From: Spirulina subsalsa CS-330
Lineage (GTDB): Bacteria > Cyanobacteriota > Cyanobacteriia > Cyanobacteriales > Spirulinaceae
Direction: 5' to 3'
DNA length: 40,919 nucleotides
NCBI RefSeq assembly: GCF_028330765.1
Contig: NZ_JAQMTY010000040.1
Location: 1-40,919, forward strand
Below are positions 1 through 7,872 of this stretch, piece after piece (positions within the stretch are counted from its first letter, which is position 1; every line of letters begins with the position of its first letter). The position numbers and the translations under genes were made by a program. The notes beneath the pieces are model-generated. The model saw nothing but the letters and a program-made list of their open reading frames with translations. It was not told the origin of the DNA and did not search any database.

Positions 1-164
1 CTAAGTTTTTGTTGTCTGCTGCGGGACATTCAGTGGACGTTAAACAGATGCTTGGGTCGGGGAATCTGGACGGGGTTTCAAGACAGAGATGACTTGAGAC
101 TAGACAAACCCAATGAAGCAAGAATCCCCCGTTATAATCTGTGATTTAACGGTGGGAGTGTCAA
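1..164 (+). mobile_element. Candidate decayed 3' end of an IS200/IS605-type (TnpB) element
   Basis: The frame from base 3 to the stop at 90-92 reads KFLLSAAGHSVDVKQML, which resembles the 'NxAKNLLxAGHSV' stretch after the last catalytic motif of TnpB proteins. Further on, in another frame, bases 108-129 encode NEARIP, like the 'EAGIP' tail common in cyanobacterial TnpB. It is followed by an imperfect hairpin (CCCCCGTTA near 126-134 with TAACGGTGGG near 147-156) and then GTGTCAA, ending at 164. A subterminal hairpin followed by TCAA is the right-end pattern of IS608-like elements. The frame change implies a dead copy. The match is from memory of the family, and most of the element would lie outside the window. 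Confidence 0.35.
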
Positions 165-442
165 TAATACGGGATTGCATAAAAAGTTTTCGCCAATACC
201 ATTAAGATAAAACCACCAGGGTAGTAACGTTGTTGATTCAGAGACTTCATGCAATCTTGATGGTTGTGGGTAAGAAAGTTTACTGAATCTTCACCCATCA
301 TTGAAGATAAACCTCTTTAATAGAAAGGGAGAGATATCGTCTGACGAATCCGCCGAGAACAAAACCATGCAGCGATCGTCAGCAGCAGATGGACTGTTCA
401 ACGTTGAGAACATCATTCAGTAACCGGGAGAGGATTTTAAAG
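165..442. other. Leader region with no recognised feature
   Basis: This AT-richer stretch precedes the PEP-CTERM gene. I find no ORF with coding character and no confident promoter pair. It presumably carries the promoter and 5' UTR of the gene at 443. Confidence 0.4.
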
Positions 443-1432
443 ATGAAACGGACACAGCAATTACTTTTGGGCTTAGCCATTATGACGGGATGTGGGGTGT
501 TAGCCTCGCAGCCAGCTTGGTCATTTAGTATCGACTTTGACGACGCTGAGACCAACTATCGAACCTATACCAACGATCCCGATCCGGATGCGTTATACAA
601 CTACGGGGAGTCCGCCGCGATTCGGGCCCTCACCGATGGAGATATCAAAACCAACGTCGAACTGACTTACAAGAGCGAGGTTGTCTCTGAGAATGTCGGA
701 TTTGAGGCAACGCGGGGTAACCAAACGGCTAAGATCAGCAGCGTGACGACCGCAGACTGGGATGAATATGGTCAAGCCTGGATGGATGATTTATTCAAGC
801 GCTACAACAGTCTGCAAAGCAGTTGGTCTGGTCTCAGCAGTTCTGCCCAGAGTGTCTTCACGGAGTCGTTTAAATCGGCTGGTTTGGGTGATCCCAATAT
901 TGCCGAGTTTTCGCTTCAGGATGATGGTGCGATCGCAATGCAAACCGTGGGTTTCTATGATCTCCGCAGCGTCCTCAGCACCCGCGCCAGTGCCCAACTC
1001 GCCAACTACAACACCTTACAACAGCTTGCCGGGGCGAGTCCCCTGCAAAAAGCCGCAGTGGCAGCGAAAGCGGGGATCACCGTCGCCGCTCTGGAGCAAC
1101 AGATTGCCTCAGCACCGGCTGTGGTTGAAGGGTTAAGCGCCCTTTTGACCACGATTGACAGCTTGAAAGAAGAACTCCAAGCCAGCGAAGTGGCGAAGGT
1201 GGAGCGGTATGAAAACGGCATCCTCCAAAGCACAGAATACGCCTACACCTTTGAGGCGGTGTCGTCAGGGTTGACGGCGTTAGATGATGGTGAATCCTAC
1301 AGTGGCTTGTACAGTTGGTCTAGCCCCGGCACACCCCAAAGTACGGGCACTCCGGAGCCCACCTTCTTGATTGCCTCGGCTGTGGCGGGTGGTTTCTTCT
1401 CAGCGGCAAAGCGGAAGCAAAAAAAAGGCTAG
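443..1432 (+). CDS. PEP-CTERM-type exported protein, function unknown
   Basis: The protein has 329 residues. I start it at the ATG at 443 because a signal peptide follows immediately (MKRTQQLLLGLAIMTG, cleavable near ASQPAWS); an in-frame ATG at 389 would put 18 extra residues before it. The C-terminus is a PEP-CTERM sorting signal: PEP at about residue 304, a hydrophobic stretch (TFLIASAVAGGFF), then a basic tail AAKRKQKKG. In such proteins this tail is processed by exosortase and the product is exported to the envelope or outside. The central part is Ser/Thr/Ala-rich, with a helical segment near residues 190-260, and shows no enzyme motif I recognise. A strong terminator follows. The export class is well supported; the function is unknown. 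Confidence 0.85.
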   Translation: MKRTQQLLLGLAIMTGCGVLASQPAWSFSIDFDDAETNYRTYTNDPDPDALYNYGESAAIRALTDGDIKTNVELTYKSEVVSENVGFEATRGNQTAKISSVTTADWDEYGQAWMDDLFKRYNSLQSSWSGLSSSAQSVFTESFKSAGLGDPNIAEFSLQDDGAIAMQTVGFYDLRSVLSTRASAQLANYNTLQQLAGASPLQKAAVAAKAGITVAALEQQIASAPAVVEGLSALLTTIDSLKEELQASEVAKVERYENGILQSTEYAYTFEAVSSGLTALDDGESYSGLYSWSSPGTPQSTGTPEPTFLIASAVAGGFFSAAKRKQKKG

Positions 1433-1473
1433 GTTTCGACTCCTCTCTCTAAATATTCTCTCTATTGTCGAAT

Positions 1474-1503
1474 GGAGAACTGCGATCGCGGTTCTCCTTT
1501 TTT
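1474..1503 (+). terminator. Intrinsic terminator after the PEP-CTERM gene
   Basis: GGAGAAC (1474-1480) pairs with GTTCTCC (1491-1497), and the stem continues through a HIP1 octamer GCGATCGC at its apex. Six T residues follow (1498-1503). The stem is about 12 bp long if the HIP1 arms pair. Confidence 0.85.
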
Positions 1504-1582
1504 GTTGTGAGCCACGATCGGTACGTCGTTGATCCAGTGGCGTGATTTATCATGGGGCGAGTTGGGATTGAGCAGAGGGAAC

Positions 1583-1960
1583 ATGGTACGAGTTTTTTTA
1601 GCGATCGCCGCAATTTTGGGCGGCTTATCGGTCTTGGGTGGGGCCTTTGGTGCTCATGCCCTGAAAGAGCAACTCAGCGAGAAAGCCCTCGCCATCTTTG
1701 AGACGGGGATTAAATATCAGATGTATCATGCCCTGGCCTTGCTCCTCGTGGCGTTGCTCCTCGGTCGCGCCGAAGCGGGGCAAGGGTGGCTCACGGTGAC
1801 GGGGTGGGCGTTTGTGGCGGGCGTGGTGGTATTTTCCGGGAGTCTCTACGCCTTGAGCTTTTCGGGGATTAACTGGCTTGGCGCGATCACGCCGTTGGGA
1901 GGGGTGGGGTTGATTATTGGCTGGGGTTGTTTAGCGGTGGCGGCGTTCCAGTACCGTTAA
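1583..1960 (+). CDS. DUF423 family membrane protein (YgdD-like)
   Basis: This 125-residue integral membrane protein begins MVRVFLAIAAILGGLSVLGG and continues AFGAHALKEQL, with a conserved GIKYQMYHALALLL segment. These are hallmarks of DUF423/YgdD small membrane proteins. Four hydrophobic helices are visible. A frame open from 1529 would add 18 polar residues, so the ATG at 1583, preceded by AGAGGGAAC, is preferred. It is followed after 37 nt by ggt on the same strand and could be co-transcribed with it. The biochemical role of the family is not established. Confidence 0.9.
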   Translation: MVRVFLAIAAILGGLSVLGGAFGAHALKEQLSEKALAIFETGIKYQMYHALALLLVALLLGRAEAGQGWLTVTGWAFVAGVVVFSGSLYALSFSGINWLGAITPLGGVGLIIGWGCLAVAAFQYR

Positions 1961-1997
1961 CACAGCACGAATAAGCAGGGACATCAGTTAGGGCTTC

Positions 1998-3746
1998 ATG
2001 ATGATGAGTAATAAAACGGTACGGTGGGGCGTGATTGGGGTTGTGGTGGCGCTGTGGGTGGCGTTGAGCGGTGGGCCCATGCGATCGCAGTCGTTCACCC
2101 CGATTTTTGACTACAGCGATCGCACCCATCCCGTGATTGCCGAGCAGGGCATGGTGGCCACCCAGGAAGCTCTCGCCACAGAGGCCGGACTGACGGTGTT
2201 AAAACAGGGCGGCAATGCCATTGATGCAGCGGTGACGGTGGGGTTTGTGTTGGCGGTGACGTTGCCACGGGCGGGGAATTTGGGCGGCGGGGGGTTTATG
2301 CTGCTCCATCAGGCGGAAATGGATGAGACGGTGGCGATCGATTACCGGGAAACAGCACCCCAAGCGGCCACACGGGATATGTTTCTGGACGCGGAGGGGA
2401 ACGCCGACCCGCAAAAATCGCGGTTTAGTCATTTGGCCGTGGGTGTGCCGGGGACGGTGGCCGGGTTAGCGCAGGCGTTGGAAACCTATGGCACGATCGC
2501 CCTGGCCGATGCGATCCAACCAGCGATCGCCCTCGCCCGCGATGGATTTCCGGTGTCCCAAGATCTGTATGAATCCCTCCTGCAAGGGCGCGATCGCCTC
2601 ACTGCCAACCCCGCCACCCGCGCCATTTTCTACCACGAGGACGGCACGCCCTACCGTGTTGGAGAAATTCTCCAGCAGCCCGATCTCGCCCGGAGTTTGC
2701 AGCAGATTGCCGATCAGGGAATTGGGGCGTTTTATCAGGGGGAGATTGCGGAAGCGATCGCCACGGAAATGGCCAACCATGGCGGCTTAATCACCCAGGC
2801 GGATCTCGCTGCCTATCGCCCCGCTCGGCGTGAACCCGTCCAGGGAGACTATCACGGTTATCAGGTCTATTCGATGCCGCCGCCCAGTTCCGGCGGCGTG
2901 CATCTGATCCAAATGCTCAACATTCTCGAACCCTTTCCCCTGGATCGTTGGGGACATAACAGCGCCAAAACGATTCACCTGATGGCGGAAACGATGAAGC
3001 GGGCGTATAGCGATCGCGCCCAATACCTCGGCGATGCTGATTTTGTCGATGTGCCCCTTGAGGGTTTAACCTCGCGGGCCTACGCCGCCGAACTACGCAC
3101 CCAGATTAATCGCGATCGCGCCACCCCCAGCAGCACGATCAAACCCGGCAACCCCATCCCCCACGAAAGCGACGAAACCACCCACTATGCGATCGTCGAT
3201 CGTTTCGGGAACGCCGTCGCCAACACCTACACCCTCAACTTCAGCTACGGCAGCGGCATCACCGTCCCCGGTACAGGCATTTTGCTCAACAACGAGATGG
3301 ATGATTTTTCGGCTAAACCGGGGATTCCCAATGCCTACGGCTTGATCGGGGGGGAGGCAAATGCGATCGCACCGGGAAAACGGATGCTCAGTTCCATGAG
3401 TCCGACGCTGGTGATGCGGGACGGCAAGCCTGTTTTAATTACGGGCAGTCCGGGGGGCAGTCGGATTATTACAATTGTGTTACAGATGATTCTGAACGTG
3501 ATTGACCACGGCATGAACATCGCCGAAGCGAGCGCCGCCCCCCGCATCCATCACCAATGGCTCCCGGATCAGCTTTATGTGGAGGAGGGGATCAGCCCTG
3601 ATACGATCGCCCTCTTGCGCCTGATGGGTCACGACGTTCAGCCCCAATACGCGGCGGGCAGTGTGCAGAGTATCTTAATCGAGGGCGATCGTATTACCGG
3701 AGCCTCTGACCCCCGCAAACCCGATGCGTTAACCCTGGGATATTAA
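1998..3746 (+). CDS. ggt: Gamma-glutamyltranspeptidase
   Basis: The 582-residue precursor begins with a signal-type hydrophobic segment (about residues 8-25), implying export to the periplasm. GGT cleaves the gamma-glutamyl bond of glutathione and related peptides and transfers it to water or amino acids. The proenzyme self-cleaves before a conserved Thr; here that is Thr394 in ESDETTHYAIVD, giving a large (~39 kDa) and a small (~20 kDa) subunit. Also visible are LNNEMDDFSAKPG, the LSSMSPT segment and TGSPGGSR of the active site, and the family-typical ending GASDPRKPDALTLGY. Three consecutive ATGs (1998, 2001, 2004) make the exact start uncertain by two residues. Length and motifs are complete, so the enzyme should be functional. 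Confidence 0.97.
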   Translation: MMMSNKTVRWGVIGVVVALWVALSGGPMRSQSFTPIFDYSDRTHPVIAEQGMVATQEALATEAGLTVLKQGGNAIDAAVTVGFVLAVTLPRAGNLGGGGFMLLHQAEMDETVAIDYRETAPQAATRDMFLDAEGNADPQKSRFSHLAVGVPGTVAGLAQALETYGTIALADAIQPAIALARDGFPVSQDLYESLLQGRDRLTANPATRAIFYHEDGTPYRVGEILQQPDLARSLQQIADQGIGAFYQGEIAEAIATEMANHGGLITQADLAAYRPARREPVQGDYHGYQVYSMPPPSSGGVHLIQMLNILEPFPLDRWGHNSAKTIHLMAETMKRAYSDRAQYLGDADFVDVPLEGLTSRAYAAELRTQINRDRATPSSTIKPGNPIPHESDETTHYAIVDRFGNAVANTYTLNFSYGSGITVPGTGILLNNEMDDFSAKPGIPNAYGLIGGEANAIAPGKRMLSSMSPTLVMRDGKPVLITGSPGGSRIITIVLQMILNVIDHGMNIAEASAAPRIHHQWLPDQLYVEEGISPDTIALLRLMGHDVQPQYAAGSVQSILIEGDRITGASDPRKPDALTLGY

Positions 3747-3757
3747 TTTGAAGAGTT

Positions 3758-3783
3758 GGGAAGGAGGTAATACCTCCCTTACC
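3758..3783. terminator. Hairpin between convergent ggt and the AIPR-like gene
   Basis: GGAGGT (3763-3768) pairs with ACCTCC (3772-3777) around loop AAT, with weaker outer pairing GGGAA/CTTACC. It sits between two convergent stop codons, so it could end transcription from both sides. It lacks a T tract. Confidence 0.45.
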
Positions 3784-3797
3784 GGATTTACTTCATG

Positions 3798-5015
3798 CTA
3801 AGTTTGGACTTGCTGACTGCTCACTCGCTTATAGATACTTGTTACTTGTAAAAGCTGAGAGTAGCAGGCTTTACTTCTCCCCATTAAATGTGGTTTGCTA
3901 CCAGCAATTTGCTGATAAGCAGTTTTTGCTGATGCAATTATTTCTTTATCACTAAATAAGCTAGGTGCTTCAATAGTCCACTTGCCATTTTGTTTTTTCG
4001 CAAATACAGAAAGAGAGGCAAGAATGGGAAATATGATTCCATCAGGTATGTCAATGACATCACGTCCATCGCGAGATATGCAACGTAAACCAGTTCCCTG
4101 AAAGCCTTGATGAGTTTTCCACTTTTTGTGAAGTTGATATGCCTGGGGTGCAATATCTAGGTAGAATTTGTACAATTCTTCGTATCGTTTCTTATTTGGT
4201 GATTTTTCAGAATCAGTGCTTTTTGCACTTTTGTAAATCTCACGAAAGTCCTTCAAGCACCGGGCTTTCTGACTGTAGGTAAAAGTTTTATTTGGAAAAT
4301 CTCCGTCTTTATCTTTTACCCATAACTCAGGTGGAATTAAAGCGGTAATAACCTGAAGTAACCTTTCGGTATCTAAGTACTTCTCTGAGAGCTCGGTTTC
4401 AGATGTTCGGAGTTTTTTTCCAGGCAAGTTGGACTGAATTGATTGATCTAGCTCATCTAGCTCACCAAGTCGCCCTGAAATTGAGAGCAGCTTTACGTCG
4501 TTTTGGAAGTTACGAGCGATGGATATTTCTGCAATTAATGATTCGTCTGAAGTGATGATCAACTCGAAAGTGATGTGAATGTCTGGAAGTGTCTCACCAC
4601 TCTTTTCATTCTCAACATCACGAAGGTAGTCTTTCAAGATCCCTTGCGTTTGTGATCCATTAATAATGCTTGGTTCATCTAGAAAAAGTTCTTTGGACTT
4701 CTCATTAACTTCGTAGCCACGTGCAACAATTACAACGCCACCGTTTAGAATTGAGAATTTATCAGGATAGTTTGTGAGTGTATCCCGAATTGCTCGGTGA
4801 ACGGCGGTAGGTGTCTTTCTTTGTCTTCCCTCTGCTCCGAGCAAGTAGTCACGGACATTTTCGTTAGTCGGTAGATCTACAATTGCTTCTATGGGTGCAT
4901 GTCCCGACAAAACTTTTCTTTGATTTTCTGTATCTTCTGGACAACTAATATTACGAAATGAGTAATACGTGAAGCGAACCCGACTGTGATGCTTTACAGG
5001 ATCGGAGTATTTCAT
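3798..5015 (-). CDS. AIPR-like protein (abortive-infection phage-resistance family), orphan
   Basis: A protein of 405 residues from the ATG at 5015, which has AAGG 10 nt upstream; an in-frame GTG at 5045 directly after AAAGGGG is an alternative. The middle resembles the AIPR family: KFSILNGGVVIVARG (about 87-100) corresponds to the 'fyyrNNGit' block, LDEPSIINGSQTQ (112-124) to the 'nPqIVNGcQT' block, and IARNFQNDVKLLS (166-178) to the 'atNsQn' block. AIPR proteins occur in phage-resistance loci and alongside some modification systems; their biochemistry is poorly defined. The gene is more AT-rich than all its neighbours, uses different codons and contains no HIP1 octamer, so recent horizontal acquisition is likely. 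No partner gene is adjacent. The family call rests on motif resemblance only. Confidence 0.6.
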   Translation of the reverse strand: MKYSDPVKHHSRVRFTYYSFRNISCPEDTENQRKVLSGHAPIEAIVDLPTNENVRDYLLGAEGRQRKTPTAVHRAIRDTLTNYPDKFSILNGGVVIVARGYEVNEKSKELFLDEPSIINGSQTQGILKDYLRDVENEKSGETLPDIHITFELIITSDESLIAEISIARNFQNDVKLLSISGRLGELDELDQSIQSNLPGKKLRTSETELSEKYLDTERLLQVITALIPPELWVKDKDGDFPNKTFTYSQKARCLKDFREIYKSAKSTDSEKSPNKKRYEELYKFYLDIAPQAYQLHKKWKTHQGFQGTGLRCISRDGRDVIDIPDGIIFPILASLSVFAKKQNGKWTIEAPSLFSDKEIIASAKTAYQQIAGSKPHLMGRSKACYSQLLQVTSIYKRVSSQQVQT

Positions 5016-5059
5016 TTGGTTTTGTACCTTATCTTGAATAATCACCCCTTTTAGAGTCG

Positions 5060-5074
5060 CTAGTCACTGACTAG
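5060..5074. promoter_or_regulatory. Perfect palindrome upstream of the AIPR-like gene (operator candidate)
   Basis: CTAGTCA-C-TGACTAG is a perfect 7+1+7 inverted repeat centred about 50 bp upstream of the AIPR-like start codon. A further CTAGTC half-site lies near 5096. It has the form of a dimeric repressor site, but no regulator gene is adjacent. Confidence 0.4.
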
Positions 5075-5178
5075 GACGGGATGGCTTAACTTAGCCTAGT
5101 CTAACTAACAAAAAAGAAAAATAGCAAGTATGTTTGTGAGGTAGACATCTTGTGGGATAGCCATCCCGGCTGTTCAAT

Positions 5179-6777
5179 CTACGATAACTCCGCGACGATC
5201 GCATCTTGCAAAAGCAGTTGCTGGGTGAGTAGATCTTCCACGGTCAATCGGAGGCGGCGTTCTGCATCCACCGCAAAGAGGAGTTTGAGGCGATCGCGCC
5301 CCGGCACACCCGCCGGGGACAGGGTGGCGATCGTCCTGGCTCCGTCGCGATCGTTCAAGGGTTTAACGGCCACATCGCCACTCTCTAGGCTGCGGGTGAC
5401 GAGGCGATCGCCATCAAAATACACCTCGGTGCTGCTGGTTTGCGTCCCCAGTTCGCCGATGATCAATTCCACGCTGGGCTGATTTTCCACCGATGCCCCT
5501 AACAGGAGTTCAATCGGTTCGGCCATCGGGTAGGGCTGGCCGGCGGGGATGATCGGATGCCAGGCGTGGCGTTTGTCGCGGCGATGCCAATAGCGGATGC
5601 CGTAGCTGTGGTAAAGAAAGTCTTTCAGTTCAAAGCCTTGGGCCAGTTGCAGCGCACCGAGGGCGATCGCGCCAAAGGGGTTCTCTGTCCGAATTTTCTC
5701 CCGCTCCCCATAGCGCCCAATCCAGTCCCGCACTGCCGGCAGTTGCGTCGTCCCGCCTACCAAGAGCACCGCCCCGATATCCTCCCAATCCACCCCTTGC
5801 GATCGCCCCTGCTGCAACACCTGGGTCATCAACGTATCCAACTGCGCAAAAAAGCCCCGCTCGGTCAAAATCGCGTCAAATTCCGCCCTATTTAGCTTCA
5901 GGCTGTAACTTTCTAGGGTTTCGTCGTCAAAATAGGCTTCTTCGGCGGTTTTTTGGCTAGAGAGGCGAATTTTTAACCGTTCGGCGAGGCGGGTGGTGAG
6001 GGTGGATTTGGGAAGATTTTGGGTGGCGGCGAAGTGATCGACAAGCCAATCATCGAGATCCGAACCGCCTAAATTTTGTCCCGCTTTGGCTAACACTTGG
6101 GCGGTTTTAACCCGCTGCGTGGTGCGATCGCCCAGTAATTGATCGCCCCATTTCAAGATAAATCCCAAGGGTTTTGTGCCGACACGCTTCTCCTCCGGCT
6201 GCAAATCCACCAGGGAAAAATCCACCGTCCCGCCGCCAAAATCCACCACCAGCACTGTTTTTGTCCCAAAGCTGGCATAGCCCAAGGCCGCCGCTGTGGG
6301 TTCATCCAACAGCCGCACCTGGGGAATCTGCAACTCTTGACACACATCGGTTAACCAACGGCGATAGGATTCAAAACTATCCACCGGAACCGTGAGCACC
6401 AGGGATTCAATCGGCTCTTGGGCTTGGAGTTGCGTCAAAATCTGCGTCAAAAACCAAGTGCCCGCCTGCTCAAAGGTGATCGTTTTACCATCGAGTGCTG
6501 GTAAAAATCCCTGCACCTCCGCCCCAATGCCCCGTTTAAACCGCCGAAAAAAACGTGGATCATTGCGCACATCTAAGCCGCGATCGCACACCTGCTGACC
6601 GACTAACACCTGCCCCGTTGCCCCCTGTTCTACATAGAGGAGACTGGGAACCAAGGGCGGATTTTGTAAAAACTGCTGAGTCAGCGGGGGCAATGTCACC
6701 AATTCCCCTTGCTTCGTGGTGGCTGAGAGGCGAGCAATGGCCGTATTGCTCGTTCCCAAATCAATCGCAACAATCAT
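5179..6777 (-). CDS. Hsp70-family protein lacking the C-terminal lid
   Basis: At 532 residues this is about 100 shorter than DnaK. The actin-type ATPase domain is complete: phosphate-1 loop MIVAIDLGTSNTAIARL at the N-terminus, DEPTAAALGYAS, phosphate-2 loop VLVVDFGGGTVDFSLV, and the adenosine motif VLLVGGTTQLPAVRDWIG. After the ATPase domain only a beta-rich region of about 140 residues remains, resembling the beta half of the substrate-binding domain. The alpha-helical lid and an EEVD-like tail are absent. Such short Hsp70 relatives are common in cyanobacteria; their clients are unknown. The gene stands alone, diverging from the gene at 6927, with an inverted repeat in the shared upstream region. 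It is not the main DnaK. Confidence 0.9.
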   Translation of the reverse strand: MIVAIDLGTSNTAIARLSATTKQGELVTLPPLTQQFLQNPPLVPSLLYVEQGATGQVLVGQQVCDRGLDVRNDPRFFRRFKRGIGAEVQGFLPALDGKTITFEQAGTWFLTQILTQLQAQEPIESLVLTVPVDSFESYRRWLTDVCQELQIPQVRLLDEPTAAALGYASFGTKTVLVVDFGGGTVDFSLVDLQPEEKRVGTKPLGFILKWGDQLLGDRTTQRVKTAQVLAKAGQNLGGSDLDDWLVDHFAATQNLPKSTLTTRLAERLKIRLSSQKTAEEAYFDDETLESYSLKLNRAEFDAILTERGFFAQLDTLMTQVLQQGRSQGVDWEDIGAVLLVGGTTQLPAVRDWIGRYGEREKIRTENPFGAIALGALQLAQGFELKDFLYHSYGIRYWHRRDKRHAWHPIIPAGQPYPMAEPIELLLGASVENQPSVELIIGELGTQTSSTEVYFDGDRLVTRSLESGDVAVKPLNDRDGARTIATLSPAGVPGRDRLKLLFAVDAERRLRLTVEDLLTQQLLLQDAIVAELS

Positions 6778-6834
6778 GACCGTTTGCTAGTACAAGACTT
6801 TGAGGGGCATCATACGCCATGGCCCAAACCCCAT

Positions 6835-6880
6835 CGTACTTTTTTAGCGGCGAAGATTTGTTACATTTTGAAAAAGTACG
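6835..6880. promoter_or_regulatory. Inverted repeat between two divergent genes
   Basis: CGTACTTTTT (6835-6844) and AAAAAGTACG (6871-6880) are perfect 10-bp inverted arms separated by 26 nt. They lie in the 149-bp region between the divergent hsp70-like and 6927 genes. A TATAAC hexamer (6882-6887), possible -10 of the rightward gene, abuts the second arm. It may be a shared operator; as an RNA hairpin it would have a long loop. Confidence 0.35.
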
Positions 6881-6926
6881 GTATAACCAATGCTTAAACC
6901 CGTGTTAATCGAGAGGAGGATGGCTC

Positions 6927-7361
6927 GTGAATGCGGCAGAACAAGCCCATAACCTACAACTGACGAGCAAAATTGCAGCGATCGCCAACATATTCAAAAC
7001 CACATTCCCCGACGCGAAAGCCGACCTCACCCCCTGGCGGAGCGACCCCGACACCCAAGAATGGGTAGACCCCGACTCCATTGATCTCGGCTTCCACTTT
7101 CCCGGTTGGAGTCCCCGCCTCCAAGGTCGCAGCATCCTCGTCCAAGTGCGCTTTCACTGCGATCTAGACACCCAAATCCAGCGCCTAATCGGGGTTGAGG
7201 TGGCGGCGTTTAATCATCGCGGTGAAGCTTGGCGACTTTCCACCATTGACCATTGGCGAATTGAAGGTCAAGATTTGCCCTACCCCGATGTCACAGACAA
7301 GCTGAAAAGCGTGTGCCGTCAGATTTTTGAATTGTTTGCAATCTCTGACTCAGCTTGTTAA
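6927..7361 (+). CDS. Conserved cyanobacterial hypothetical protein
   Basis: This 144-residue soluble protein starts at GTG 6927, with GAGGAGG 7 nt upstream. The sequence shows an N-terminal helix (EQAHNLQLTSKIAAIANIF), a DPDSIDLGFHFPGW segment with Asp/aromatic residues, beta-strand pattern LVQVRFHCD, and a C-terminal helix ending in Cys. There is no signal peptide, membrane segment or catalytic motif that I recognise. It diverges from the hsp70-like gene and precedes tRNA-Thr by 15 nt, so the tRNA may be read from the same promoter. Coding character is good (HIP1, codon use as in neighbours). Function unknown. Confidence 0.75.
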   Translation: MNAAEQAHNLQLTSKIAAIANIFKTTFPDAKADLTPWRSDPDTQEWVDPDSIDLGFHFPGWSPRLQGRSILVQVRFHCDLDTQIQRLIGVEVAAFNHRGEAWRLSTIDHWRIEGQDLPYPDVTDKLKSVCRQIFELFAISDSAC

Positions 7362-7376
7362 GATATCTAACTGGTC

Positions 7377-7449
7377 GCTAGCATAGCTCAATTGGTAGAG
7401 CACCTCACTTGTAATGAGACGGTTGCGGGTTCAAGTCCTGTTGCTAGCT
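7377..7449 (+). tRNA. trnT-UGU: tRNA-Thr (anticodon UGU)
   Basis: A complete 73-nt cloverleaf is present. The acceptor GCTAGCA (7377-7383) pairs with TGCTAGC (7442-7448), with discriminator T. The D-arm contains AGCTCAATTGGTAGAGC, the anticodon loop is CTTGTAA with TGT at 7410-7412, and the T-loop is TTCAAGT (7430-7436). CCA is not encoded. It reads ACA and, by wobble, other Thr codons. Confidence 0.96.
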
Positions 7450-7872
7450 TAGTTTGAAGCCCAATTCAGTTTGCTCTGTGATGAGCTAATGCGATCGCCT
7501 TGGCTGATCAGGGCAGCGAGCTAGAAGCTCGCACTCCAAAGGATGACAGCGGGAGTGTGAGCCTCTGGCTCACTGCTCCCAGATCCAGACTCCCAGATCC
7601 AGACTCGCAACTGGGGTGATGGATAATATTTAGGGAGAGAGACACGGAGCGTGGATTACTTGGGTAGTCGCCACTCCGATCACCCTGGGTCATGGTTTTC
7701 GTGCAAACAGCCCGAACGCTGCGCTCAGATCGGCCCTGAACTTTGGCGTGAGATAGAACCGCCGTCTCTGAAAATCTATATTACGGGTGAGATGAAACCC
7801 TGAACATTGCGCTAGGCTGGGAGTAGGCATAGTTTTGAAAACCACACTTAATTACTTTAGGAGGAAAGGACT
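7450..7872. other. Intergenic region, tRNA-Thr to infC-like gene
   Basis: No convincing gene is present. The first part (7516-7605) holds palindromic and tandem repeats listed separately. The remainder should contain the promoter and leader of the IF-3-like gene. Its last bases contain the AGGAGG ribosome site at 7859-7864. Confidence 0.5.
7516..7605. repeat. Palindromic repeat pair plus 14-bp tandem duplication
   Basis: Two hairpins lie here: GCGAGCT-AGA-AGCTCGC (7516-7532) and GTGAGC-CTCTG-GCTCAC (7557-7573). GCTCGCACTCC (7527-7537) can alternatively pair with GGAGTGTGAGC (7552-7562, one G-T mismatch). Immediately after, CCCAGATCCAGACT is repeated twice in tandem (7578-7605). A second copy of the GCGAGC-N-GCTCGC type palindrome occurs at 29247, so this belongs to a dispersed family. 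Confidence 0.65.

Noticed and set aside
1481-1490. GCGATCGC palindromes considered as operators
   Set aside because: This HIP1 octamer is spread throughout the host genome, mostly inside genes, so single copies carry no regulatory meaning here.
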